The notes under the pieces were generated by a model, which saw only the letters and a program-made list of their open reading frames with translations, did no database searches and was not told the DNA's origin. Positions 9,730-18,104 of a DNA stretch of 21,185 bases are shown in pieces. Position 1 is the first letter of the stretch. The number at the start of each line of letters is the position of its first letter. Origin of the DNA: Pigoraptor vietnamica (lineage: Eukaryota > Opisthokonta > Filasterea); NCBI GenBank assembly GCA_943704525.1, contig CALSCQ010003295.1:1-21185 (forward strand). Direction: 5' to 3'. The translations under genes and the position numbers were made by a program.

Positions 9730-12700
9730 CTACGCAAGCGCGGGGAGTTCGCTCAGGGAGAGCACGTGCGTGAGAAAGAGCGTCAGTCCGGAGCCCGGCG
9801 AGACACACTCTGCGCCGCCATCCGAGATCCACGTGAAGAGCGCGCCGAGCGCAGCGGCGGCAGCAACGAGCGCGACCACGAGCAGGGTGACTGCCGGGCG
9901 CGACCCCCTTGCGCGGCGGCCGGCATCCTCGCGCACAGACAGTGTGGCCTCGCACAGCCCCAACCGCTGGCGGAGGCTCTCCATGTCGCCCCACACACGC
10001 GCGCGCATGCCTGCGTAATACCCTTCGCGGTACACCCCGTCGCCCAGTTCCTCGGCGGGGACGGGCGCGGCGGTCGGATCCCACGCCAGCTTCGTTGCCG
10101 CATCCTCGCTCGCCGCACGGACGACGTCCATCACGGCCACGAGTCGCTCAGCCATCGAGCGTCGCCGGTCAACCGACACCGCCACGGCGCCCTCCTGGAG
10201 GCCACGCAGTACCGCGAGAATGTTGCGCGCCGTCGAGGCGGCGTGCGCGTTGAGGTCGTTCAACCGCGATCGCAGCACCTCGCGCTCGACCGCCGCCTTC
10301 TCCGCCTGCTGCTGCGTCTCTTCGAGGCGCGTTTCGAGATCGCGCTTTTGGCCGACGAGGGTGTCCACGCGGCGGGCAATGGCGGCCTGGACCACGCGCG
10401 TGCGCTCGCGCGTCTGCAGCGACACCTGCGACACGACGCCGTTGAGCGTGTTGAGCGCGTGGGCGAGCACGTCACGCGCAGAGCTGTGGGCCTGCCCGCC
10501 CTCCTGGGCGTCGAAAAAGTGCACCGCCTCCTGAAGCGTCCCGATCACGTGATCCATGCGGCGCACGAGGCCCTCGTCCTCCGAGAAAAACGTCAGCGAC
10601 GACCCCGCCGCCGCGCTGCCCGGGCGGCTCGGCAGGAGGTCCCGCAGCTCCGCGGCCATCGCAGTGTCGCGCGCGTTGAGGTCGGCAATGCGGCCAAGGG
10701 CGCCCTGCAGATCCGCCTCCAGCTGCTCCACGCGCCCGCTCGAACCCCGCATGTCGCGCAGGGCACGGTCCGCCGCCGACCGCGCCGCATCGCACTCCCG
10801 CTGCAGTTCGCGACACGTGACATCGGACGACGCCAGCGCGGCCTGCGCATCGGACAGCTCCTGAAAGCGTGCGAATGGGCAACATTAGTGACGGCTGATG
10901 TGTTGGCGAGAGTGGGTGCAAGTGTGCTGAGCCAGAGTAAAACGACTACGATGACTCGCAAAATGCCACTAAATCAAAACCGGCAACCCACCGCGTCCTT
11001 CTGCGCCAACGACGTCTCGTACTCCTCGACGGTGCGCTCGAGCTCGGCCAGGCGACCCATGAGCTCCGCGACAGCCGCATTATCCGCACTTGCCTTCGGC
11101 GGCGACCCCGCAGCCTCCGTCGCTGTGTCATCAGACGCCCGTCGCGTCTCGGCTTCCAGCAGCGACAGTTCGAGCCGCTCGCGCAGGGCATCGCACTCGG
11201 CCGCGCGCTTCAGCGCCTCGCCAAGCCGCGCCTCCAGCGTCGCTTGGTGGGCCGTCTGCGCCGCGCGGTCCTCGTCTGCCGCAGTGCTGTCAGCCTCGCG
11301 GGCCAGCAGCGACTCGTGCAGCGCGCGCGACTCCTCCACGGCCTCCGTCAGGCGGTCCCGCAGGTCGTCGTTCTCGCGGTGCAGCTGCTGAACAAGCTCG
11401 CGTGTCTGGCGGTCCTGCTGGAGCTCCCTCTGCAGCGCCGCCTCCCGTTCCTGCGCCTCCGCGGTGAGGTCGGCAATGCGCGCCTTCATGCCCTTCAGCT
11501 CTGCCTCCAGTTGCTGCACACGCGCCGTTGCGTGCGAAAGGTTGCGCTCGGACGCTTGCAACGCGGCGCTCGCGCCCTCATACTTGGTCTGGAGAGCGCC
11601 CGCACCCGACGCACCGGCGTCAAGCGCAGCGTGTGCCACTGCCAGCTCCTGCAAAGGCATAAAACGTCAGTGAATAGCAACAAAGTATGCGCGCGTGTCC
11701 ACGAGCATGTGCCGTGTGTGTGCTTGCGCCATACAATCAACTTGAACGAGACGTTGCCACTCACCGCCGCCCTGTCCGAGAGCAACTCGTTCTGTTCGTG
11801 CAGTTGGCGTTCCAGGAGCGCCACTCGAGTCTCAAGCACAGACACGACCTCGCTGCTCGCGTGCGCGGCTTCCCGCTCAACGCGCTCCAGCGACTCGTGC
11901 AATTCCGAGCGCGCAACCTCCGACTCACGCCTCGCAATGTCCGCCTCTCGCCGCGCGGCGTTAGCGTCCGCAGCCGCAGTAGCCGCGGCCACGTTCGCTC
12001 GGTCCAGCTCTGCGCGCACGGCGGACAGCTCTCTCTTTGACGCGTCCGCCTGCGACAGAGCAGCCTCGGCCTGTGCGGTAAGGGTGGCAATGCGGGCGGC
12101 GGCCACAGCGAGCCTGTCGTCCCTCTCGCGAACGGCCTCCTCGGCCGCTCGCAGCTGTCCCTCCGTCGCAATCATGCTCTCCTCCAGCAGCGACATGTGG
12201 TCGTCGTCGCGCGCAATTTCGTCCACCACGCCGAGGGCCGCGCTGACGCCATCATGCTCCCGGCGCACCACAGCCTCCACAGCATCCGCGATGCGCAGGA
12301 CGCTCTCGCCGCCCGTGTGCCGCGCAAAGTCCTCCGCGGCGCTGCGCTCAAGCAGTTCCGCCTGCAGGTGGTCCACGCGCGCGCTGAGGCTCACGACGGT
12401 GCTTGCCAGTCGGCTCGCGTCCTCCGCAGCCTCGTCCGCCTCGCCGCGCGCCGTCGCAAGCTCCAGCGTCAGCAGGCGCAGGCGCTCCCGCAGCGCATCG
12501 CACTCGCCGGCGCGCGCCACTGCCTCCGCCAAACGCGCCTCGAGTGCCGCGAGTTCCAGACCCTGGTCGGCAATCTGCCGATCGCGGTGCACCGAAGACG
12601 CCGTGTCGGATTCGCGTTTCCGCAGGGAATCGCGGAGGGCACGCGCCTCAGCCGTTGCCTCGCTCAACTGCCCGCGCAGTTCGTCGTTTTCGCGGCGCAT

Positions 12701-13255
12701 CTGTTGCGCGAGCTCCTTCGATTGGCGCTCCTGGCGAAGTTCCCGCCGCAGCCGCTCGCAGTCGGACGACAGCCGCGCGTTCTCCTCATACAGGCGCTCC
12801 ATCTCACCCTTGAGCTGGCCGTTTTCCTGCCGCAGGCGGCGGAGGTGCGCGTCGAACTCGGCCGCAGCCGCGCCCGGCGACGCCCCGTGTCGCGCGCCGC
12901 GCGTGTTGCTTCGGGGCGCGCTGGTGGGCGTGCGCACGGGGCTACCCACGGGGCTCGCACCGGTCGGCGTCAGCGCGCCCGTGTCATAGACGCCCGCCTG
13001 CAGTGCGATCCACGTGACCATCTGCCGGCGATAGGTGTCCAGCGACACGGCCCCGGTGCCGTCCGGGTCGAGCATCTTTCGAAGGGCCGCGAGCTCGTGC
13101 TCGGGTATGCCGGCGCTGTCGCCCTCGCGCGGCAGAGAGCGCAAATAGTCCACGATGCCAGCGACGGACGCCGACTCGGTGCTACCGCGGAGAAGGCACG
13201 AGCGAAAGAGCTCGTCCAGCAGAGCGTCTTGCTCCGCACTCACAGGAGCGACCAT
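9730..13255 (-). CDS. EF-hand-like, coiled-coil, tail-anchored membrane protein (KASH5-like layout)
   Basis: Three exons (13255-11765, 11648-10992, 10860-9730; introns 116 and 131 bp, both phase 0) give 1092 residues. The start is the first ATG giving a compact N-terminal domain, with ATGG context. Residues 1-95 are an alpha-helical region with an EF-hand-type loop DPDGTGAVSLDT at 63-74; position 12 is Thr instead of Glu, so calcium binding is doubtful. A Ser/Pro/Thr-rich linker (95-130) precedes Glu/Arg/Ala/Leu-rich coiled coil from about 133 to 1000. One strongly hydrophobic segment (about 1037-1059) follows RRARGSRP, leaving a 33-residue tail with one Cys. No signal peptide, so the protein should be tail-anchored with the coiled coil in the cytosol. 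EF-hand, coiled coil and C-terminal anchor is the KASH5 layout, but the tail lacks the usual terminal PPPx; a Golgi or ER tether is an alternative. Residues 169-270 and 569-667 are an obvious internal repeat. Function unknown. Confidence 0.85.
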
Positions 13256-13493
13256 CGTGCGTGACTGATGTGGGCGCGCCCGCACGTTTCCGGCCACCGA
13301 CAGCAGGCGCGAGCGTTGTGTGCTCACGGAGCCGCAGCAGAGCCTTTTCACACCGAAGGACGCGGGAGGGTGTGATTTCGACAAATTTTGAGTGCATGTG
13401 TTGCGTGCAAACACGCTTGTGGTGTCGTCTCACCACTGCGACCCTGACTGCGCGGGAATTCGATTTCAAAAAAGAATCAACGGGACTGACAGG

Positions 13494-13501
13494 TCACGTG
13501 A
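13494..13501. promoter_or_regulatory. TCACGTGA palindrome (E-box/G-box core)
   Basis: A perfect 8-bp palindrome with a CACGTG core, the type bound by bHLH or bZIP factors. It lies 187 bp before the BBOF1-like start and 239 bp before the coiled-coil gene start. The same octamer occurs in the other divergent spacer at 6295-6302. Confidence 0.4.
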
Positions 13502-13534
13502 TTGTATTAGCGAGATCTCGCTCTGACTGTGCGA

Positions 13535-13548
13535 GTTTCCTTAGCAAC
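13535..13548 (+). promoter_or_regulatory. Candidate RFX X-box
   Basis: GTTTCCTTAGCAAC fits the RFX X-box layout (GTHNYY, two-base spacer, RRNAAC). The right half AGCAAC matches RGYAAC perfectly; the left half has one departure from the ideal GTTRCY, and the spacer is TT rather than AT. It lies 139 bp before the ATG of a ciliary gene, where X-boxes usually sit in animals. Binding is inferred. Confidence 0.45.
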
Positions 13549-13687
13549 TGATCTCCAGTCTCAGTCGCCCGTTGTTGTCGGCAAGACACTCACGCCGCTC
13601 CACGGGGTCGCTGGCTGTTCTGCAAACACAAAACCGCACACTGTAGTGTCGTGCGTCCATGCGTGTGAACGGGCGGTGACAGTGAAA

Positions 13688-15136
13688 ATGGGCTCGATCG
13701 AGCAGCTCGCCGCGGCCGTGCCTGCGCCCGTGGCCGCGCTGCGTCGCGAGGGCGAGTCGCAGTCGCCGGCAGTCACGCGCGCCGGCAGTGCTCTGGGCAT
13801 TGGTACCACGTCGCCTGCGCACACGGCCGTGGTGCTTCCCCCCATTGCGGCTGCGCAGGCGGTGCCGGGGGGTTCGGGGTCCGCAGGCCCGTCGGTGACA
13901 ATAGCGCGCGACCCGCCGTCGAGGGACGAGCCCGCAGCGAATGGCGGGAAGAAAAAAAAGAAGGGAAAGAAGAAGAAGGGGGGCGACGACCGCGATGTGG
14001 CGAGGGAGCCCGGCATGGACGCGACGGACATGGTGTGGGGCGCGCGGTTGGAGTCGACTGAGCACTCGTTGGAGGAGTACAAGAAGATTGTGGTGCGATT
14101 ACGGCGCGAGAATGCGCAGCTTCAGCACGAGATGCAGCAGACTGAGAAGGTGGGGGCGCTGGGAGTGCTTATGCTCAAGGATGTGCTGCTGTTTGAGTTC
14201 AATGTGGTTCGACTGCGTGGGAAGTGGTTCGATTGTGCGTGGGAAGCGCGCGCGCCTGTGTGCTGCAACCCTCGCTGAACGTGCCCGCGTGACGCACAGG
14301 ACACCATCGAGGTGATTTCGTTCATGCGGCGCGAGAGCGACAAGAAGGACGAGCTGGTCGTGAAGCTGCAGCGGCAATTGAGAGAGCAGCGCGTGGAGTT
14401 TGACGGGGAGAAGGAGCGTCTCACGGCAGACTTCCAGGCGCGGCTGTCTGCGCTTGAGGAGCAGGCGGCGCACAAGGCGGAGGAGCTGGGCCTCGCGCAG
14501 CAGGAGATGAAGGTCGTCAAGGAGTTCCGTAAGAAGCGCACGGCCATGCAGAAGGAGCTCGACCGCATCAAGTCGCAGATGGCGGACGTCGGGCGGAAGC
14601 ACGCCGACACGATATCGCGCATGGAGCACAAGTTCTTCGAGGAGAAGGTGCGGCTGCAGAAGGAAGCAAACAAGAAGATTAGCGAGCTCGCGGAAAAGGC
14701 ACACGAGGAGGCCGTTTCGAACCTCGACGAAACGACCAAGGCCGTCTTTAAGGAGAACGTGCGCCTCGCCGAAGCTCTGCGCTTCCACGTGCAGGAGGGC
14801 GAGGAGCTCAAGCGCGCCAAGCTGATACTAATGGACCAGGTTCGTGCGTGGTGTATATGCGTGTGTGCGTCCATGTGTGCGTGGAGGTTTGGGCATGTGT
14901 GTATGTGCGTGGCGTGTGTGCGCGCGTGAATGTCTGCGTGCGCATGCATGTGCCTGTGCATGAACGCGTATTGTATATGGCGTCGGCCAGCGTATGTAAC
15001 GCGCTCGAGAGCGGATGTGTGGCATGTGCGCGTGCGTGTTTTATTCTGAGCGTGCGTGTGTATGCCCGTTATTGCCTGTTGCAGTGCGTGTATGTGCATA
15101 CAAAGACACTTGCAGACATACACACATACACACACA

Positions 15137-15193
<57 letters not shown>

Positions 15194-16667
15194 GCTGCGA
15201 AGTGCTTTCGGGTTTGTGGGCATCGGGATGCTGTTGCAGCTTAACGTGCGGCATGCTCCCAACGTAGATAAGGACCCTTACGGAGGACCGCGAGCTCAAC
15301 CGGGGCGTCGTGCAAGACAAGATCACGCAGTCGCAGAAGCAGACACAGCAAATTCGCGAGCTGAACGAGAAGGTCCAGCAGCTCGAGCGCAGCCTCTCGG
15401 AGGTCGTGCGTGACTTTGACGGCGAACGGCGCCGACTGAAGGAGCAGTCGGAGCAGCAACTGGCTGAGCTTGTGGCCACTGTGGAGGACTTGAGGCGCAC
15501 GCTCGCTATGAAGACAAAGGAGATGGTGAGTCTCTTGCGGCTGAAAAGTTGTGAGTGCTTCGCAGTTGGACTTTGGTGCGCGGGTTTCTGGTGTTGGACA
15601 TTCGTACGTGGGTATGCGCCTGTGAGTGACGGCTCGTACTCTGCGTACTGCGTGAATTTGACAAGCGCATTGCCTTCTGCAGAATCACGTGAAGCGGCTG
15701 GCGCGAAACATTCTTGACCAGCGAACAGACCTCGAGCAATTCTTCATCGACTCACTCGAGTTTGTGAAGAAAGAAATCACGAGCAACCGTGCGCAGTACA
15801 GGAAAGAGGTGTGCTACGCGCCGCCCGTTGTGCTTCTTCTGTGTCTCTGCATGTTTGCGCGCGAAACGTATCGTGTGTATGCCTGCCGCATGCGAGCCAG
15901 CGAGCAGATAAGACGTCTCGCGAGTATGGCGCGTATGAGCATTCCCTTCTCAAGTTTGGATGCTCGCAGGCGGAAGCAGCTTACAACCAACAGATGCGCC
16001 TCGCGACGCTGCGCAAGAATGGGCAGTTTCCGGCCATCCGCACGTTCCACCAGTCGGCCACAAGCACAAACTCCATCTTCATGGACTTTTCGGAGGCGGA
16101 ACGGAGGGGGTGGGTGTCCTATGGCCCTCTCTGGCCGTGTCGCGAGGTGATGGTGCGCCGTATCCTGCCGCTGTTGTTGCGCTCAGTCTGCGCGGTCTAA
16201 ATGCACTGCTGTTTGCAGCTACGACTTTCAGGGTGCCGCGCCGCGCATGGATATCGGCGACCTCACGTGGGAGGAGCGCGAACGCGTGCTTCGCATCATG
16301 TTTGCGAAGCTCAACGGCACGCGCATGGGGTGAGCAGCACACCAGCGTTCGCATGCGCTGACGAGTGCAATGTGTAGTGTGCAGTGTGCCCAAAGTGTTT
16401 CTGCAGATGCGCTGTGCTAAGCGAGTTCCCGCGCGCAGCACCGGGGACGGGCACGCGACGCTGCACCACGCCCTTGGGACCGAGGCCCTCGAGGAGTCGC
16501 CATCGATGGGCGGGAGCAACGACGACTACGGCGACGGCGGGTCGTCCGTTGCGGAGGGTGGCCATCCGGGGCATCCGCCCAATGCGGCCGTTGCACTGGT
16601 GCCGGTGGCCGCTGGCCATGCGCCCCCACCGGTAGCAACGGGGCCATCGGCGTTCATCACGTCCTAA
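13688..16667 (+). CDS. BBOF1: Basal body-orientation factor 1-like coiled-coil ciliary protein
   Basis: BBOF1 (CCDC176) is a coiled-coil protein of basal bodies and motile axonemes, needed for cilium alignment and axoneme integrity in vertebrates. Seven exons: 13688-14149, 14300-14839, 15268-15525, 15683-15808, 15970-16109, 16219-16329, 16439-16667; 621 residues. The start is the first in-frame ATG (AAAATGG context). Order: Ala/Pro/Ser-rich N terminus; Lys/Gly stretch (about 86-98), as in many ciliary proteins; coiled coil about 115-460 with family-typical EFRKKR, RMEHKFFEEK and VFKENVRLAEAL; PAIRTFHQSATS near 487; DLTWEERERVLRIMFAKLNG near 524-543; a low-complexity Gly/Pro/Ala tail. The first four introns are phase 0, the last two phase 2. 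The last intron is least certain: without splicing, TGA at 16331-16333 ends the protein right after GTRMG. The exact phase match and the long open tail favour the final exon. Intron 2 holds a large microsatellite. Confidence 0.9.
14841..15191. repeat. GT-rich block followed by (CA)n microsatellite in intron 2 of the BBOF1-like gene
   Basis: The 428-bp intron (14840-15267) starts with about 250 bp of GT-rich sequence and then carries a nearly pure CA tract at 15117-15191, ending 76 nt before the acceptor. The two halves are complementary in composition and could pair in the transcript. Confidence 0.9.
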
Positions 16668-16672
16668 TTAAA
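16666..16672 (+). terminator. Candidate poly(A) signal AATTAAA
   Basis: AATTAAA overlaps the stop codon of the BBOF1-like gene (TAA at 16665-16667). TGTAA, the green-algal poly(A) signal, follows at 16680-16684. Either could direct 3' processing; both are short motifs and may be chance. Confidence 0.3.
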
Positions 16673-16924
16673 AGCCTCATGTAAATGTGCTTGTTGGGGC
16701 ACGGGCCTGTGGCCGGATGCGGCGGGAAGATTAACTTGGGTCGAACTTGGCGCAGCGAAACTTGAAGCGAAAGCAAAGAACGAAGCGTAGACGCAACGAC
16801 TGCACGCGCTGGCGACTGAGGAGAGCGTGTCCGGCACACTCTCATGGGCTCACTTCTGACCGCCTCCTTCATCTGGACGTAATGGTCGTGCGCTACGAAG
16901 CCGATTGAACAGGACGGGTTCGAC
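16668..16924. other. Intergenic, nothing recognised
   Basis: Apart from the possible 3' end signals of the preceding gene, no open frame, RNA gene or repeat could be supported in this stretch. Confidence 0.6.
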
Positions 16925-17420
16925 CCACACACACACACACGCGCACCGGTGACACATGCACACACGCACACACACCTGGGGGAATTCGAAGGGCACCGGG
17001 GAATTCACAAACGCACATACAGACCCACCACCAGCTACACCGACGCGTAGACTTGCACGGGCGCGCAGCGACACGAAAGCGCGCACGGCGCCATGCAAAG
17101 GGCACACGCAGCGCTAGCCGCAAGTGTGCGCAGCGCCGCGCATCAGGACGGTGACGCACACGAGCTCACAGCACGTACGAGCGCACGGATGGAGGCACGC
17201 ACAGCCTAAGACGTGGGAGCGCAGCGCAACACACGGGGTGCAGTGCCACTGTGCGCACGATCCCACGAAGAGTGGGCAGCGATTCCGGGCACGCAACATG
17301 CATATGCTCGCAGCATGCTACGAACAAGCGTGCAGCGACACGCGCGGGCGCACGGCACACACGTGCGTGCAGCACGCCGGCTCTCGAGCATGGCGTCGTA
17401 CACAAAACGCACGACGCAAA
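16925..17420. repeat. CA-rich tract and degenerate inverted relatives of the downstream minisatellite
   Basis: 16925-16975 is an imperfect CA microsatellite. From about 17040 to 17420 the sequence keeps returning to short blocks such as ACGAGCGCAC, GCAGCGACACG and CACGCACAGCC. These are reverse complements of pieces of the 20-bp unit found at 18105-20045 (for example CGTGTCGCTG). No clean tandem period remains. No gene is supported; open frames here have no recognisable domain and extreme composition. Confidence 0.5.
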
Positions 17421-18104
17421 GTACGAGCGCCGGGCCGGACTGACTCAGAGACTAGTTTGACACTCAGTGTCGGCTTCGTCTGCCGGGGCGACGAGGCGCT
17501 CGCTCGTCGCAGTGAGCACAGGGCGGCGTTGCTCTTGGCGATAGCGGGCTGGGAGTGAGTGCTGGGAGGAGGAGAGATCGGCGGAAGCTTGAGTTCCACG
17601 GGGCACGCTAAATCTTAGCCGCCGTGTTGAGTTCAGTCCTCTTGGGTCCCACCGAGCAATTTAACCGTGCGCCCTGAATCGGTACTCGCGCGAGTCAAGA
17701 GTGCACTCTGGCCGCGGTATGTGTATTGTGTGTTTTGCACACGCACGTACGGTACTGGTGCGTGTGAGTGTGGCATTTTCCGTCGTATGTGTACACGACG
17801 ATCCCTTTGAAAGTCATGAACGTACGCATTCCCACAATGTATGTACTCGTTCGTTGATGTACCTGTGTGTGTCAGACTGCGCATCCTTCCTGCTGTGTCC
17901 CTGACGGTGTGCGCCGACTCAACGTGCGCAGGGTGTCGTGTGTCGACTGTGCCGATATGCTACCAGGTGGGTGTCCTGGTGTATATCTTGAGGCCTAATG
18001 TGTGTGTTTCTGCGGTTTGTGTATCCCCTGTGTGTGCTCTCTCGTCTCCCTGAATCTCCCTGTGCTATTCAGTCGCGTATGCTCGTGCGTGGCGCCGTGT
18101 GCTT
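17421..18104. other. Intergenic, unique then GT-rich, no gene recognised
   Basis: 17421-17700 appears unique, with no domain in any frame. From about 17710 the plus strand becomes GT-rich (GTGTGTTT, GTGTGAGTGTG), grading into the minisatellite. No RNA gene or regulatory site could be supported. Confidence 0.5.

Larger units (their letters stand above)
13256..13687. promoter_or_regulatory. Divergent intergenic region between the coiled-coil and BBOF1-like genes
   Basis: 432 bp separate the two start codons. The region holds TCACGTGA at 13494-13501 and an X-box-like element at 13535-13548, both described separately. It is less GC-rich than the flanking coding sequence. Shared control of the two genes is inferred from position. 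Confidence 0.6.

Noticed and set aside
9766-12989. Very long plus-strand open frames (for example 9766-11391 and 11244-12989) opposite the coiled-coil gene
   Set aside because: They are antisense shadows caused by high GC and codon bias. They are Arg/Ser/Ala-rich, show no domain, and run through the introns of the real gene.
16840-16925. Possible tRNA, from GGGTTCGACCC near 16915
   Set aside because: It resembles a B box, but no acceptor stem pairing, anticodon arm or convincing A box can be drawn upstream.
17124-17558. 144-codon plus-strand open frame
   Set aside because: It starts at GTG, has extreme composition from CA-rich DNA, shows no domain, and has no supporting splice or promoter context.
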